From assembly GCA_963717635.1 (NCBI GenBank), contig OY970347.1, positions 682,001 through 746,000 of the forward strand: DNA of 64,000 bases, written 5' to 3'. The stretch comes from JALZKA01 sp963717635 (GTDB taxonomy: Bacteria > Actinomycetota > Thermoleophilia > Solirubrobacterales > 70-9). Position 1 is the stretch's first letter. The number at the start of each line of letters is the position of its first letter. The notes under the pieces are model-generated. The model saw only the letters and a program-made list of their open reading frames with translations, was not told where the DNA came from and did no database searches. Positions 48,595-57,303 of this stretch are shown piece after piece. Both the position numbers and the translations under genes were made by a program.

Positions 48595-49358
48595 GCCGCC
48601 TCGACAGCGTCGATTTGAGCAAGTCCCTCCCACGCAAGGAGGAGGAGCGCCAGCTCGAGAACGCGTGGGCGCGGCTCGCGCAGCTGCGCCTGACGCTCGG
48701 CGGCCAGATCGGCGCGCGCGAACTGGGCCCGCCGGTCTGCATCCTGTTCGAGGGCTGGGACGCCTCCGGCAAGGGCGGCACGATCAAGCGGCTCGTCGCC
48801 CAGATCGACCCGCGCCACGTGCGCGTCGTCCAGTACGCGGCCCCGACCTTCGACGAGAAGCGCCACCACTTCCTCTGGCGGTTTTGGCCGAACCTCCCCG
48901 GCTGGGGAGGGATGGCGATCTTGGATCGCTCGTGGTATGGCCGGGTCCTGGTCGAGCGGGTCGAGGGCTTCGCCGAGCGCGAGCAGTGGCTGCGCGCCTA
49001 CGACGAGATCAACTCGTTCGAGGGCAGCCTGGTCGCCGAGGGCATGATCTTGGTCAAGCTCTGGATGCACATCTCCGACGAGGAGCAGCTGAAACGCTTC
49101 AAGCGGCGCGAGAAGGACCCGCTCAAGTCCTGGAAGCTGACCGACGAGGACTGGCGAAACCGCGAGAAGCGGCCCGCCTACGTGGAGGCCGTCGAGGACA
49201 TGCTGGCCCGCACCGACCAGCCCAACGCACCGTGGGACGTGGTCCCGGCCGAGTCCAAGCGCTACGCCCGCGTCTCCGTGATCGAGACCGTGATCAAGCG
49301 GATCGAGGAGGGCATGCGGCGCTTCGGCGTCGAGGTCCCGAAGCCGCTCGACGGTTAA
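48592..49358 (+). CDS. ppk2: polyphosphate kinase 2 family protein
   Basis: A 255-residue PPK2-family kinase, which phosphorylates nucleotides with polyphosphate (or the reverse). Walker A VCILFEGWDASGKGGTIKRL, lid and substrate region PTFDEKRHHFLWRFWPNLPG, Walker B MAILDRSWYGRVLVERVEGF, and KRFKRREKDPLKSWKLTDED near the end. The length corresponds to the single-domain short class; the preferred nucleotide is not readable. It overlaps the two-helix membrane protein gene by ATGA, an arrangement I have not seen described. Confidence 0.93.
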
Positions 49359-49430
49359 GGTCCGGAGGCTGATGTAGTCTCGCCTCGTCCCAGATCCTCG
49401 GGGATGGGTAGGCCTCGAGGGCGCTAAGCG

Positions 49431-50717
49431 ATGCCCGATCGCGACCCCAAAGAGGAGACCAGCGCAGCAAAGGCCTCGGCCGGTGCGAAGCCGAGGCTGC
49501 GCGCGGTCGAGCCGCAGGTGACGAGCGCCGCCGCCGAGGCCCGGCAGCTGGCCGAGGACGTGACCGCCGCAGCCGAGCAGGCGCGCGCCGACAGCGTCGC
49601 CGATCTGGCGGCCGACATCCGGCGCCTGCGGGCGGAGCTGACGGAGGCCCGTGAGCGCGCCGACGAGGCCGAGGTCCGCAGGCGCGACGCGGAGGAGAAG
49701 CTGGGCAAGGCCGATCTCAACATCGACGCTTCCGAGGCTCGAGCCCGCGAGACCGAGGAGCGGGCCATGCTCGCCGAGCAGCGCGCGATCGAGGCCGAGG
49801 CCAAGGCGGAGCGAATCGAAGCCGACATCGAGAAGCTGATCGCCCAGGGGATGCGCGACGCCGACGAGCGCATCGTCGCGGCCGAGGCTGGAATCGCCCA
49901 GCGGGTCGAGGAGGCCCGTCGCCAGGCCGAGGCCGACGTCGACAAGACGATCGCCGAGGCACGTGACGAGTTCCGCAAGCGGGCGGAGGAGAAACTTCGG
50001 GCTGCCGCTGCCCGGTTGAAGGAGCAGGCGGAGGGACGCGCCCGCGACCTGGCGCAGCGCGCTGCGGAGGCGGTCCGCGGACAGGCCCTGGAGGCGGCGG
50101 AGGCCAAGGTCGTCGAGGCCGGTCGGAGGGCCCAGCAGGAGATCAAGGCGGCTCGTGACGGCGCCCGCGAAGCGGCGACCAAGGCGGAGCGCGACGCCCA
50201 GCTCGCGACCGAGCAGGCCGAGGCACGGGTCGCCGCCGAGCTGGAGAAGCGGACCTGGGCGGAGGCCGAGCTCGCGAAGGTCGAACGGCGCCTCGACGGC
50301 CTCGTCGAACGACTCGCCCGCGAGGCGGAGGCTCGCGCCCGCGAGGAGTCCGCCGCCCGGCTCGAGCACGAGGTTTCAGAGCTTGAGAAGCGAGCCGCCG
50401 AGGAATCGCAGCGCGCGCAGGAGATCGCCGAGCACCGGATCGAGGCCGAGCTCGAATCGCGCCTCTCCGAGGAGCAGGACAAGGTTCGCAAGGAGGCCGA
50501 GGAGAAGGCTCAGGCCGAGGCCGAGTCTCGCTTCGAGGCCCTCGCCGGACGACTGCGCCGGGAGATCCAGACCCAGGCGCGCGATGCGGTCAACGAGGCC
50601 CGGCGCGACGCCGAGCAGCGCTCGGCCGAAGCGGTCGAGCGCCTGCGCGCCGAGGCCGACGACCGCGCGCGCGCAGCCGCCGATGCCGCCCGCCGCCAGG
50701 CGCTCGGGCAAGACTGA
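49431..50717 (+). CDS. long alanine/glutamate-rich coiled-coil protein
   Basis: A 428-residue protein that is almost entirely predicted coiled coil from about residue 30 on: heptads of A, E, R, K, L without a hydrophobic membrane segment (for example ARARETEERAMLAEQRAIEA; EARVAAELEKRTWAEAELAK; VSELEKRAAEESQRAQEIAE). Low complexity makes homology unreliable; it looks like a structural filament or scaffold protein in the style of DivIVA/FilP/Scy-like actinobacterial coiled-coil proteins. A TAGTCT box (49375-49380) may be its -10, with a leader of about 45 bases containing a small hairpin around CCTCGGGGATGGG. Confidence 0.7.
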   Translation: MPDRDPKEETSAAKASAGAKPRLRAVEPQVTSAAAEARQLAEDVTAAAEQARADSVADLAADIRRLRAELTEARERADEAEVRRRDAEEKLGKADLNIDASEARARETEERAMLAEQRAIEAEAKAERIEADIEKLIAQGMRDADERIVAAEAGIAQRVEEARRQAEADVDKTIAEARDEFRKRAEEKLRAAAARLKEQAEGRARDLAQRAAEAVRGQALEAAEAKVVEAGRRAQQEIKAARDGAREAATKAERDAQLATEQAEARVAAELEKRTWAEAELAKVERRLDGLVERLAREAEARAREESAARLEHEVSELEKRAAEESQRAQEIAEHRIEAELESRLSEEQDKVRKEAEEKAQAEAESRFEALAGRLRREIQTQARDAVNEARRDAEQRSAEAVERLRAEADDRARAAADAARRQALGQD

Positions 50718-50775
50718 ACGACGGACGCCCCCGGAACCCGAAGGCCACGAGGGCACCCGCCGCGTACGTGTTTGC

Positions 50776-51144
50776 CTAGGCCGTGACTTCGGCGTCGGCG
50801 TGGGCCTGGAGGACGGGGTCGCCCTCCTCGCCCGTTCGAATCCGGATCGCCTCCTCGACAGGGATCACGAAGATCTTCCCGTCGCCGACGTCACCGGTCC
50901 GCGCGTGCTTGAGGATCGTCTCGACGACGAGGGACTTGTCCTTGTCCTCGACGACCACCTCGATCTTGAGCTTCGGGCGGACGTTCACCGTCAGGGTCGA
51001 GCCACGGTAGTGCTCGACGATTCCCTTCTGGCGACCCGATCCCTTGACCTCGCCGATCGAGAGTGAGGGGAACCCCTTCTCGAGCAGCTCGGCACGGATC
51101 GGCTCGAACGCCTCGTGTCGGATGAATGCTTCGATCTTCTTCAT
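50776..51144 (-). CDS. glnK: PII nitrogen regulatory protein lacking Tyr51
   Basis: A 122-residue PII protein. MKKIEAFIRHEAFEPIRAEL is the PII start; the T-loop GSGRQKGIVEHYRGSTLTVN keeps Y46 but has Leu at 51 where GlnB/GlnK carry the modified Tyr; KLKIEVVVEDKDKSLVVETI follows, with a DGKIFVIPVEEAIRIRTGEE end. PII proteins bind ATP/ADP and 2-oxoglutarate and block the Amt channel with the T-loop. Without Tyr51, uridylylation or adenylylation at the standard site is impossible, so control must be by effectors alone. It overlaps amt by four bases in the usual amt-glnK order. Confidence 0.92.
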   Translation of the reverse strand: MKKIEAFIRHEAFEPIRAELLEKGFPSLSIGEVKGSGRQKGIVEHYRGSTLTVNVRPKLKIEVVVEDKDKSLVVETILKHARTGDVGDGKIFVIPVEEAIRIRTGEEGDPVLQAHADAEVTA

Positions 51145-52631
51145 ACGGTCACACCCTCTCCGGGCTTGGTGGGCTCGGGCGTCCTTACGGCGGCCACCAC
51201 GGGTGTACCAGCGACGTGTGGCTGATAGCCGTCCGCCGGGTACTCCTCCTGCGGGATGAATGCCTCAGGGTAGCCGTACATTCCGTGCGAGGAGATGTCG
51301 AGACCCGCGAACTCCTCCGCCTCGTCGACGCGGAGACCGATCGTCCGCTTGATGATCCAGAAGGTGATCATCGACAGCCCGAACACGACCACGAACGTGG
51401 CCGCCACGCCGATTGCCTGAACGCCGAACTGACCGAGCGTCGAGCTGAACTCCGCGTCGCCGAAGATCCCGTACCAAAGGCCCGGGGCGGCGGTATCGCC
51501 GACCAGGCGCTCAGTGCCGAAGATCCCTACGGCGAGCGTTCCCCAGATGCCGGCCAGCCCGTGCGCCGAGAGCGCACCGACCGGGTCGTCGAGGTGCTTC
51601 TCGATCGCGATCACCGCGTAGACGACCAGCACACCGGCGATCAGGCCGATGATCGGCGCCGCCCACTGCTCGACGTAGCCGCACCCGGCGGTGATTCCGA
51701 CCAGAGCCGCTATTGCGCCGTTGCCGGCCATGCCGACGTCGAGTGAGCCCGTCTTCATGTAGACGACGAGCAATGCCCCGATCACACCGGCCGCAGCGGC
51801 GAGCTGTGTGTTCAGCGCCACTTCCGCGAACGCCACGTCAGTGGTCGCCAGAGTCGATCCGGCGTTGAACCCGAACCAGCCGACCCAGAGCAGCATCACG
51901 CCCAGTCCGACGAGCGGCATCGAGTGACCCGGGATCGCCCGCGGCTTCCCGTCGGGGCCGTACTTGCCGCGCCGGGGTCCGAGCAGCAGCAAAGCCGCCA
52001 GGGCCGCGGTCGCTCCGGTGAGGTGGACGACAGAGGAGCCCGCGAAGTCGAGCACGTCCTTGCCGCCGATGCCATCCAGCAGCCCGTCGCCCGACCACAC
52101 GGCGTGCGCGATCAGCGGGTAGATCAGGGCGCCGAACACGAACGCGTAGATCGCGTAGGCACCGAACTTGATCCGCTCCAGCGTCGTGCCCCACACGATC
52201 GCCAACGAGACGGCGGCGAACGCAAGCCCGAACAACATGAACCCGAGATCGACGTTGCCGACGGCGAACGCTTCCGCGCCGGAGCCGATCTCCTGGCCGG
52301 TGTGGAAGAAGAACCCGTCGGTTCCGAACAGGTCGTTACCGGGGCCGTTGATGCCCTGCCCGAACATGTACCAGGCGATCGAGATGACGCCCAGGTTGAG
52401 CAAGATCTTGGCGACGCCGGTGCCGACGTTCTTCTGCCTCGAGAAGCCGATCTCCAAGAACATGAAGCCGGCCTGCATCAGCAGCACGAGGACCGTCGCG
52501 ACCATGACCCAGGTCATGTCGAGCTCGGTCTTGAGCGCTTCGAGACTGAGATCTTGCGCGAACGCCGCCCCGGGAAACATCAAAAACGCCCCCAGCGCCA
52601 ACAGGGCGCCGAGGCTGAGCCTCTTTTTCAT
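51141..52631 (-). CDS. amt: ammonium transporter
   Basis: A 496-residue Amt-family ammonium channel. Signal-like start (LGALLALGAFLMFPGAAFAQ), then eleven helices. FAGSSVVHLTGATAALAALL and VGALSAHGLAGIWGTLAVGI carry the two pore histidines; WVGWFGFNAGST and DVGMAGNGAIAALVGITAGC are family signatures. The cytoplasmic tail ends in an acidic and proline-rich stretch. A strong AAGGAGG ribosome site lies before the ATG, with a GCCGGC-type hairpin just upstream. It is co-transcribed with the PII gene downstream, the standard pairing for nitrogen-controlled uptake. I could not identify a GlnR site with confidence. Confidence 0.95.
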   Translation of the reverse strand: MKKRLSLGALLALGAFLMFPGAAFAQDLSLEALKTELDMTWVMVATVLVLLMQAGFMFLEIGFSRQKNVGTGVAKILLNLGVISIAWYMFGQGINGPGNDLFGTDGFFFHTGQEIGSGAEAFAVGNVDLGFMLFGLAFAAVSLAIVWGTTLERIKFGAYAIYAFVFGALIYPLIAHAVWSGDGLLDGIGGKDVLDFAGSSVVHLTGATAALAALLLLGPRRGKYGPDGKPRAIPGHSMPLVGLGVMLLWVGWFGFNAGSTLATTDVAFAEVALNTQLAAAAGVIGALLVVYMKTGSLDVGMAGNGAIAALVGITAGCGYVEQWAAPIIGLIAGVLVVYAVIAIEKHLDDPVGALSAHGLAGIWGTLAVGIFGTERLVGDTAAPGLWYGIFGDAEFSSTLGQFGVQAIGVAATFVVVFGLSMITFWIIKRTIGLRVDEAEEFAGLDISSHGMYGYPEAFIPQEEYPADGYQPHVAGTPVVAAVRTPEPTKPGEGVTV

Positions 52632-52720
52632 CTAGCGATTCCTCCTTGACGCCGGCAGGCCGGCGATCGCGAGTATTGGTTAGCCGCGAGGCAAGGTAGG
52701 CGCCAACGGGTTTACCGTCT

Positions 52721-53662
52721 TTATCCGCGCGTCGAAAGTTCTGTGGCTGCGCTTGTACCGGCCGCAGAGAGCCCGTCGGAAGTGGCTTGGACAAGCGGCT
52801 TGGACCCGTTGAAGACGATCTCGGTGCCCTCACGTGCGAGTTCGATCGTGTCGCCTGCGTGGCCAAGCTCGCCCCAGCGCGCTCGCGCCCGCTCCTCGAT
52901 CGCGTCGAGTATCGCGTCGGTGTGCAGCGGGTCGTGGTGGAAGAGCAGGGCTCGGCGGGCGCCGACACGGTTGGCGAACGTGAGGGTGTCCTCGAGCGCC
53001 GAGTGGCCCCAGCCGACGTGGGCCGGGTACTCCTCGTCGGTGTACTGGCAGTCGTGGATCAGGAGGTCGGCATCGCAGGCGAGGTCGTAGCCGGAGATCC
53101 ACTCGTTCTCGACCTGGGCGAGCGGGGCGCCCAGCGCGGGCTCGTGATCGGGGATGTAGCAGAGGGTCGTGTCACCGTCGCTGATCCGGTAGCCAAGCGT
53201 GGGGCCGCGGTGGGTCACGGCCTCGGCTCGGATCAGGACGTCACCGATCTTCCATTCCGTCGCCGGCGCGTCGCGGAAAGCGACCGAACAGGGCAGCTCC
53301 CGCACCTCGACCGGTGAGAGCGGCGCCGAGATGTAGCGGGCGATCCGGTCCTCCAGCGACGCCTCCGGTGAGGAGGGGCCCCAGATCGTGATCTCCGCGT
53401 CGGAGCGAAAGCACGGCGGGAAGAACATCAGGCCCTGGATGTGATCGAGGTGGAGATGGGTGAGCAGGATCCCGACCTTCGGCGCGTCGGCCAGATCCAG
53501 CCCCAGCGTCCGGATCCCCGTGCCCGCGTCGAGGATCAGCTGGCTGCCGTCGCGGAACGTGATCTGCACGCACGAGGTGTTGCCTCCGTAGCGGTTCATC
53601 TCCGGTCCCGGTGCCGGCACCGATCCTCGAGCCCCCCAGACCTTGATCTTCACGAAAGACAC
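52721..53662 (-). CDS. MBL-fold metallo-hydrolase
   Basis: A 313-residue metallo-beta-lactamase-fold protein of the RNase Z/PhnP-like branch: MSFVKIKVWGARGSVPAPGP, LILDAGTGIRTLGLDLADAP, metal motif ILLTHLHLDHIQGLMFFPPC (H-x-H-x-D-H), AEAVTHRGPTLGYRISDGDT, LLIHDCQYTDEEYPAHVGWG with the bridging Asp, then LFHHDPLHTD for the last His. A tail of about 40 residues is low in similarity. It belongs to a group often fused to or encoded next to signalling domains; here a PAS protein gene lies 43 bases upstream on the same strand. The substrate is unknown (nucleic acid or cyclic nucleotide are family options). Confidence 0.9.
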   Translation of the reverse strand: MSFVKIKVWGARGSVPAPGPEMNRYGGNTSCVQITFRDGSQLILDAGTGIRTLGLDLADAPKVGILLTHLHLDHIQGLMFFPPCFRSDAEITIWGPSSPEASLEDRIARYISAPLSPVEVRELPCSVAFRDAPATEWKIGDVLIRAEAVTHRGPTLGYRISDGDTTLCYIPDHEPALGAPLAQVENEWISGYDLACDADLLIHDCQYTDEEYPAHVGWGHSALEDTLTFANRVGARRALLFHHDPLHTDAILDAIEERARARWGELGHAGDTIELAREGTEIVFNGSKPLVQATSDGLSAAGTSAATELSTRG

Positions 53663-53705
53663 GCCCTTGCCGGGGGGGCCAACGTGGTTTCTCGACGTGC
53701 GTGGC

Positions 53706-54116
53706 TCATTGAGATCCGTTACCCGTTTGCGGCCAAAACATGATCATCGCGCCCGAGGAGCCCTCGGGGCTGGCGACGATCGGGAACGCTGCCGCTTCGA
53801 TCGGCTGCTCGGAGTTCGTTTGGGTCCGGATCTTGAAGTTGCCGTGGGCCGGACGCCCGTCGCGGATCGCCTTCGTCAGGCTCACCTCGTCGAACTGCAG
53901 CGGGGCGCCCTCGCTGGAGAGCGGGCCGAACGCGGCGGTCCACTCGGCGGCTGACATCTGGCCGGCCTCCTCGAACGAGCGGCCGAGCACGGCAGCGGCG
54001 GCCTCGTTGTAGAACACCATCGTTCCCTGCCCATCCACGAGGAACGAGGGCGTCGAGATGCTCGTCAGCAAGTTGCGGGCGAGGATCAGCTCGAGTGGCT
54101 TCTGGGCGCTGTCCAT
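53706..54116 (-). CDS. single PAS domain protein
   Basis: A 136-residue protein that is little more than one PAS domain: LLTSISTPSFLVDGQGTMVF, YNEAAAAVLGRSFEEAGQMS, and the C-terminal strands NFKIRTQTNSEQPIEAAAFP and EGSSGAMIMFWPQ. No output domain is attached, so it must act on a partner; the MBL hydrolase gene downstream is the obvious candidate. PAS domains sense redox, light or small ligands, and nothing in the sequence shows a cofactor. Divergent from the secreted protein gene at 54202. Confidence 0.82.
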   Translation of the reverse strand: MDSAQKPLELILARNLLTSISTPSFLVDGQGTMVFYNEAAAAVLGRSFEEAGQMSAAEWTAAFGPLSSEGAPLQFDEVSLTKAIRDGRPAHGNFKIRTQTNSEQPIEAAAFPIVASPEGSSGAMIMFWPQTGNGSQ

Positions 54117-54201
54117 GATCAGGAGGTTTGAGCCTCGTCGGGCATTCTTTCACCCTTGCGGCAATTGGCACGCGCTCGGGCCACTCCGCGTACCCTGCTG
54201 C

Positions 54202-55674
54202 ATGATGCCGTTCGCAGGATTGGTCCTCCTAGCACTGCTGGCGATCGCCGCTCCCGCGGGAGCCCAGACCGCCGGGCAGACTCCGCCGGAGATCCTCGGT
54301 AGCCCGATCGCGGGCGGGGTCGAGGAGTTCACCGGAGCTCCGGCCGCCGCCGATCCGCACCGTCGGCTGCGCGTTCCCCGGCACCCGTTCATGGCTCGGA
54401 ACCCCGGGTCGAACATCCACAACGACGCCTACCAGACCGACGTCTACAACCGGCGTGGGCCGCTCGGCGACGACATCTCGGCGCACTCGGCCCTGTTCGT
54501 GCGCGAGTGCGCCTCGGTTACCTTCGACTCGCGCGGGCGGATCGTGACCGTGTGCGTGGGCCTTGACTATCCCGTGCTGGCGGTCCTCGACCCGATCACG
54601 TTCAGGCCGTACTCCGCGATGCAGTTGCCGCCGCGCCAGACGGGCACCGGGAACCCGTTCTCGAACTTCGCCGGGGGCGGCTACTTCTACCTCGACCACC
54701 GCGACCGCGCGGTGGTCCCGACTTCCGATCGCCTAATCCGGGTGGTCCGCGCCGGCGCCGATGGAAGCCTGACTCAGGTCGGGAGCTTCGACCTGACCGG
54801 CGCGGTCGCCAGCGGCGACGCGATCATCGCCGTGATGCCGGACTGGCGGGGGCGGATCTGGTTCGCCTCCACAGGGGGCGTCGTCGGCTTCGTCAAGCGC
54901 TCGGGCGCGGTCCGCGCGAAGGCGACGGGCGAGCGGATCGGGAACTCGTTCGCGGTCGACGAGCGCGGGGGCGTGTACATCGTCACCGATGCCGCCCTCT
55001 ACCGGTTCCAGGCAGGGCGGCGCGGCGTCCGGACGGTCTGGCGCGCGCCGTACCCCAACATCGGCGCCATCAAGCCGGGCCAGACGCAGGCCGGTTCCGG
55101 GACCACGCCGACGCTGATGGGGCGGCGGCTCGTCGCGATTACCGACAACGCCGACCCGATGGCGATCCGCGTCTATCAGCGCACCAAGCGCGTGCGCGGC
55201 CGGCGCCTGGTGTGCCGGCGTCCGGTGTTCGAGACGGGGGCCAGCTCGACCGACCAGTCGCTGATCGGGACCCGGCGATCCCTGGTGGTCGAAAACAACT
55301 TCGGCTACACCGGGATCGCGGCGACGCTGAACGGGGCGACGACGACGCCCGGCCTCGAGCGCGTGGACCTCGATCGGGACGGGCGCGGTTGCCGCACGGT
55401 CTGGCACAGCGAGGAGCGGGCGCCGTCGGTGGTGCCGAAGCTCTCGCTCGGCGCCGGCATCGTCTACACGTACACGAAGCCGCCGCGCGACGACATCGCC
55501 GACGCCTGGTACCTGACGGCGATCGACTTCGACACCGGCGAGACGCGCTGGCGGGCGCTTGCGGGCACCGGCTTCGGCTTCAACAACAACTTCGCGCCGG
55601 TCTCGATCGGGCCGGACCGCAGCGCCTACGTCGGCGTGCTGGGCGGGATTGCGCGCCTCGTCGATGGACCCTGA
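54202..55674 (+). CDS. secreted beta-propeller-like protein of unknown function
   Basis: A 490-residue exported protein. Signal peptide MMPFAGLVLLALLAIAAPAG ending AQT. The mature part has regular Asp/Gly-rich strand repeats such as SVTFDSRGRIVTVCVGLDYP, IIAVMPDWRGRIWFASTGGV, SFAVDERGGVYIVTDAALYR and APVSIGPDRSAYVGVLGGIA, consistent with a six- to eight-bladed propeller. Four or more cysteines are present. ATG 54202 lies a few bases after TACCCT, so it may be leaderless; ATG 54205 directly follows. I recognise the style but no named family. Confidence 0.72.
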   Translation: MMPFAGLVLLALLAIAAPAGAQTAGQTPPEILGSPIAGGVEEFTGAPAAADPHRRLRVPRHPFMARNPGSNIHNDAYQTDVYNRRGPLGDDISAHSALFVRECASVTFDSRGRIVTVCVGLDYPVLAVLDPITFRPYSAMQLPPRQTGTGNPFSNFAGGGYFYLDHRDRAVVPTSDRLIRVVRAGADGSLTQVGSFDLTGAVASGDAIIAVMPDWRGRIWFASTGGVVGFVKRSGAVRAKATGERIGNSFAVDERGGVYIVTDAALYRFQAGRRGVRTVWRAPYPNIGAIKPGQTQAGSGTTPTLMGRRLVAITDNADPMAIRVYQRTKRVRGRRLVCRRPVFETGASSTDQSLIGTRRSLVVENNFGYTGIAATLNGATTTPGLERVDLDRDGRGCRTVWHSEERAPSVVPKLSLGAGIVYTYTKPPRDDIADAWYLTAIDFDTGETRWRALAGTGFGFNNNFAPVSIGPDRSAYVGVLGGIARLVDGP

Positions 55675-55746
55675 CCCAGGCGCGGCCTGCCGGATCCGTA
55701 CGCACGTTCAAGGAAACCGGCTCGACTACCGAAACCAGGTAGTGAG

Positions 55747-56934
55747 GTGCTCTCCCGAGGCGTGGACAAATCAGCTGATCTTGTCGCGGCCCGAAGCCGG
55801 ATCGCGGAGCTCGAGACTGAGATCGCACGGCTATCGGCGCGCGATCCACTGGTCAGCAGCCTGCTGACGCTGCCCGCGTTTCGCGCTCAGGTCGAGCTTG
55901 ACGTCCAACGGGCCCATCGCTACGGCCGCCCGCTGGCCATCGCGGTGCTGGACATCGACAGCTTCCGGCGTCTCAACATGGCCCGGGGGTACGGGATCGG
56001 CGACCTGGTCCTGGCCGCCGTGGGGCAGCTGCTGGCGGCCAGCACTCGAGCGCACGACCTTGCCTGCCGGGCCGGGGGAGACGAGTTCTTCCTGCTCCTG
56101 CCGGAGACGCACGTCGACGAGGCCCGCGCGGTGCTGGACCGCATCCTGGTCGAGCTCGAGGATCTGGAGGCTGCGGACCTGCGCGGGGTGTCGGTCTCGG
56201 CCGGCATCGCGGCCCTGCAGAAGGGTGACGGCGTCGACGCGCTGATGGGCCAGGCCCAGAACGCCCTGGCAATCGCCCGAGGCGAAGGCGGCGGGCGGGT
56301 GACGGTGAGCGACCCGGCGACCGACGCTCAGGCCGGTGCCGGGGGCGCGGTCGGCGCCAGCGGCGACGTCGTCGCCGCGCTCGCCCAGGCGCTTGAGGAG
56401 CGGGACAGCTACACGGGCGAGCATTCGGAGTCGGTGGTCGACCTGACCGCCCGGGTGGCCGAGGAACTGGCCCTTGACGCCGACGAGTTCAAGACGATTC
56501 GCAGTGCCGCGCTGCTCCACGACATCGGCAAGGTGGGCGTCCCCGACGAGATCCTGCACAAGCCCGGCTCGCTGGACGAGCGCGAGTGGGAAATCATGCG
56601 CCAGCACCCGGCGATCGGCGAGCGGATCCTCAGGGCGATCCCGGGCATGGGCGCGGTGGCGCGGATCGTCCGCCACGAGCACGAGCGCTGGGACGGCGCC
56701 GGTTACCCGGACCAGCTGGCGGGAGAGTCGATTCCGATCGGCGCGCGCATCATCCTCGCCTGCGACGCGTATCACGCGATGACCTCGGATCGCCCCTACC
56801 GCAAGGCGATGTCGCACCACGAAGCGATGTCCGAGCTAACGACCAACGCCGGGTCGCAATTCGACCCGAAGGTGGTCGAGGCCCTGGTCGGGTACCTCTA
56901 CGGTCGCCGCCAGTCCGGACTGGCGGCGGTCTGA
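55747..56934 (+). CDS. GGDEF-HD-GYP dual cyclic-di-GMP enzyme
   Basis: A 395-residue cytoplasmic protein. A short coiled-coil start (ARSRIAELETEIARLSARDP) leads to a GGDEF domain (AIAVLDIDSFRRLNMARGYG; active-site CRAGGDEFFLLLPETHVDEA), then an HD-GYP phosphodiesterase domain (EERDSYTGEHSESVVDLTAR; HD in AALLHDIGKVGVPDEILHKP; IVRHEHERWDGAGYPDQLAG; ILACDAYHAMTSDRPYRKAM). Both active sites look intact, so the protein may both make and break cyclic-di-GMP, or use one domain as sensor. No N-terminal sensory domain is present. Start GTG 55747; GTG 55762 is an alternative. A hairpin ACTACC/GGTAGT lies just before the start. Confidence 0.92.
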   Translation: MLSRGVDKSADLVAARSRIAELETEIARLSARDPLVSSLLTLPAFRAQVELDVQRAHRYGRPLAIAVLDIDSFRRLNMARGYGIGDLVLAAVGQLLAASTRAHDLACRAGGDEFFLLLPETHVDEARAVLDRILVELEDLEAADLRGVSVSAGIAALQKGDGVDALMGQAQNALAIARGEGGGRVTVSDPATDAQAGAGGAVGASGDVVAALAQALEERDSYTGEHSESVVDLTARVAEELALDADEFKTIRSAALLHDIGKVGVPDEILHKPGSLDEREWEIMRQHPAIGERILRAIPGMGAVARIVRHEHERWDGAGYPDQLAGESIPIGARIILACDAYHAMTSDRPYRKAMSHHEAMSELTTNAGSQFDPKVVEALVGYLYGRRQSGLAAV

Positions 56935-56976
56935 ACCGCTGGTCAGCGGTGAGGCCGCCACAAGGGCGGCCCGCCG

Positions 56977-57123
56977 TTACTCCATCTTGCCGATCTTGAA
57001 GATCTTCGTGCCGCAATCCGGGCACGTGCCCTGGATCGCCGGTCGCCCGTTCTTCATGGTGATCTGCGTGGGGTCCTTGATTTCGACCTTCTTGCGCTCT
57101 TTGACGCAGTAGCCCTCAGGCAT
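56977..57123 (-). CDS. DUF5679-type small zinc-ribbon-like protein
   Basis: A 48-residue protein: MPEGYCVKERKKVEIKDPTQ, then MKNGRPAIQGTCPDCGTKIF. The second pair C-P-D-C is intact, but the first has C-V-K-E instead of C-x-x-C, so a full four-Cys zinc ribbon is not formed. Similar DUF5679 proteins are small and abundant in actinobacteria with unknown function. GGAGAG lies before the ATG at 57123; upstream in-frame starts (to 57219) would add a sequence without family similarity. Confidence 0.78.
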   Translation of the reverse strand: MPEGYCVKERKKVEIKDPTQITMKNGRPAIQGTCPDCGTKIFKIGKME

Positions 57124-57303
57124 CAGGTCTCTCCTTTCGGGAGATGTCGGTGGCCGCGAGGCGCGTGGGTAGCGACTGGCCGCGAATCCTTGCCCCTCAC
57201 GATTGAGCGACGGTAACACCGTGCGTCGGACGCGTTGCGTGCGTATTTGTGCGATTCAGCACTAATCCGTCTCGAGGCGGTCCGTGCGATATTGCTGCGC
57301 TCG

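Noticed and set aside
55675..55746. Cyclic-di-GMP (GEMM) riboswitch before the GGDEF/HD-GYP gene
   Set aside because: The GEMM core (GCACAGGGCAAACC, the GNRA-receptor pair) is not present; only a simple hairpin and an AAACC were seen.
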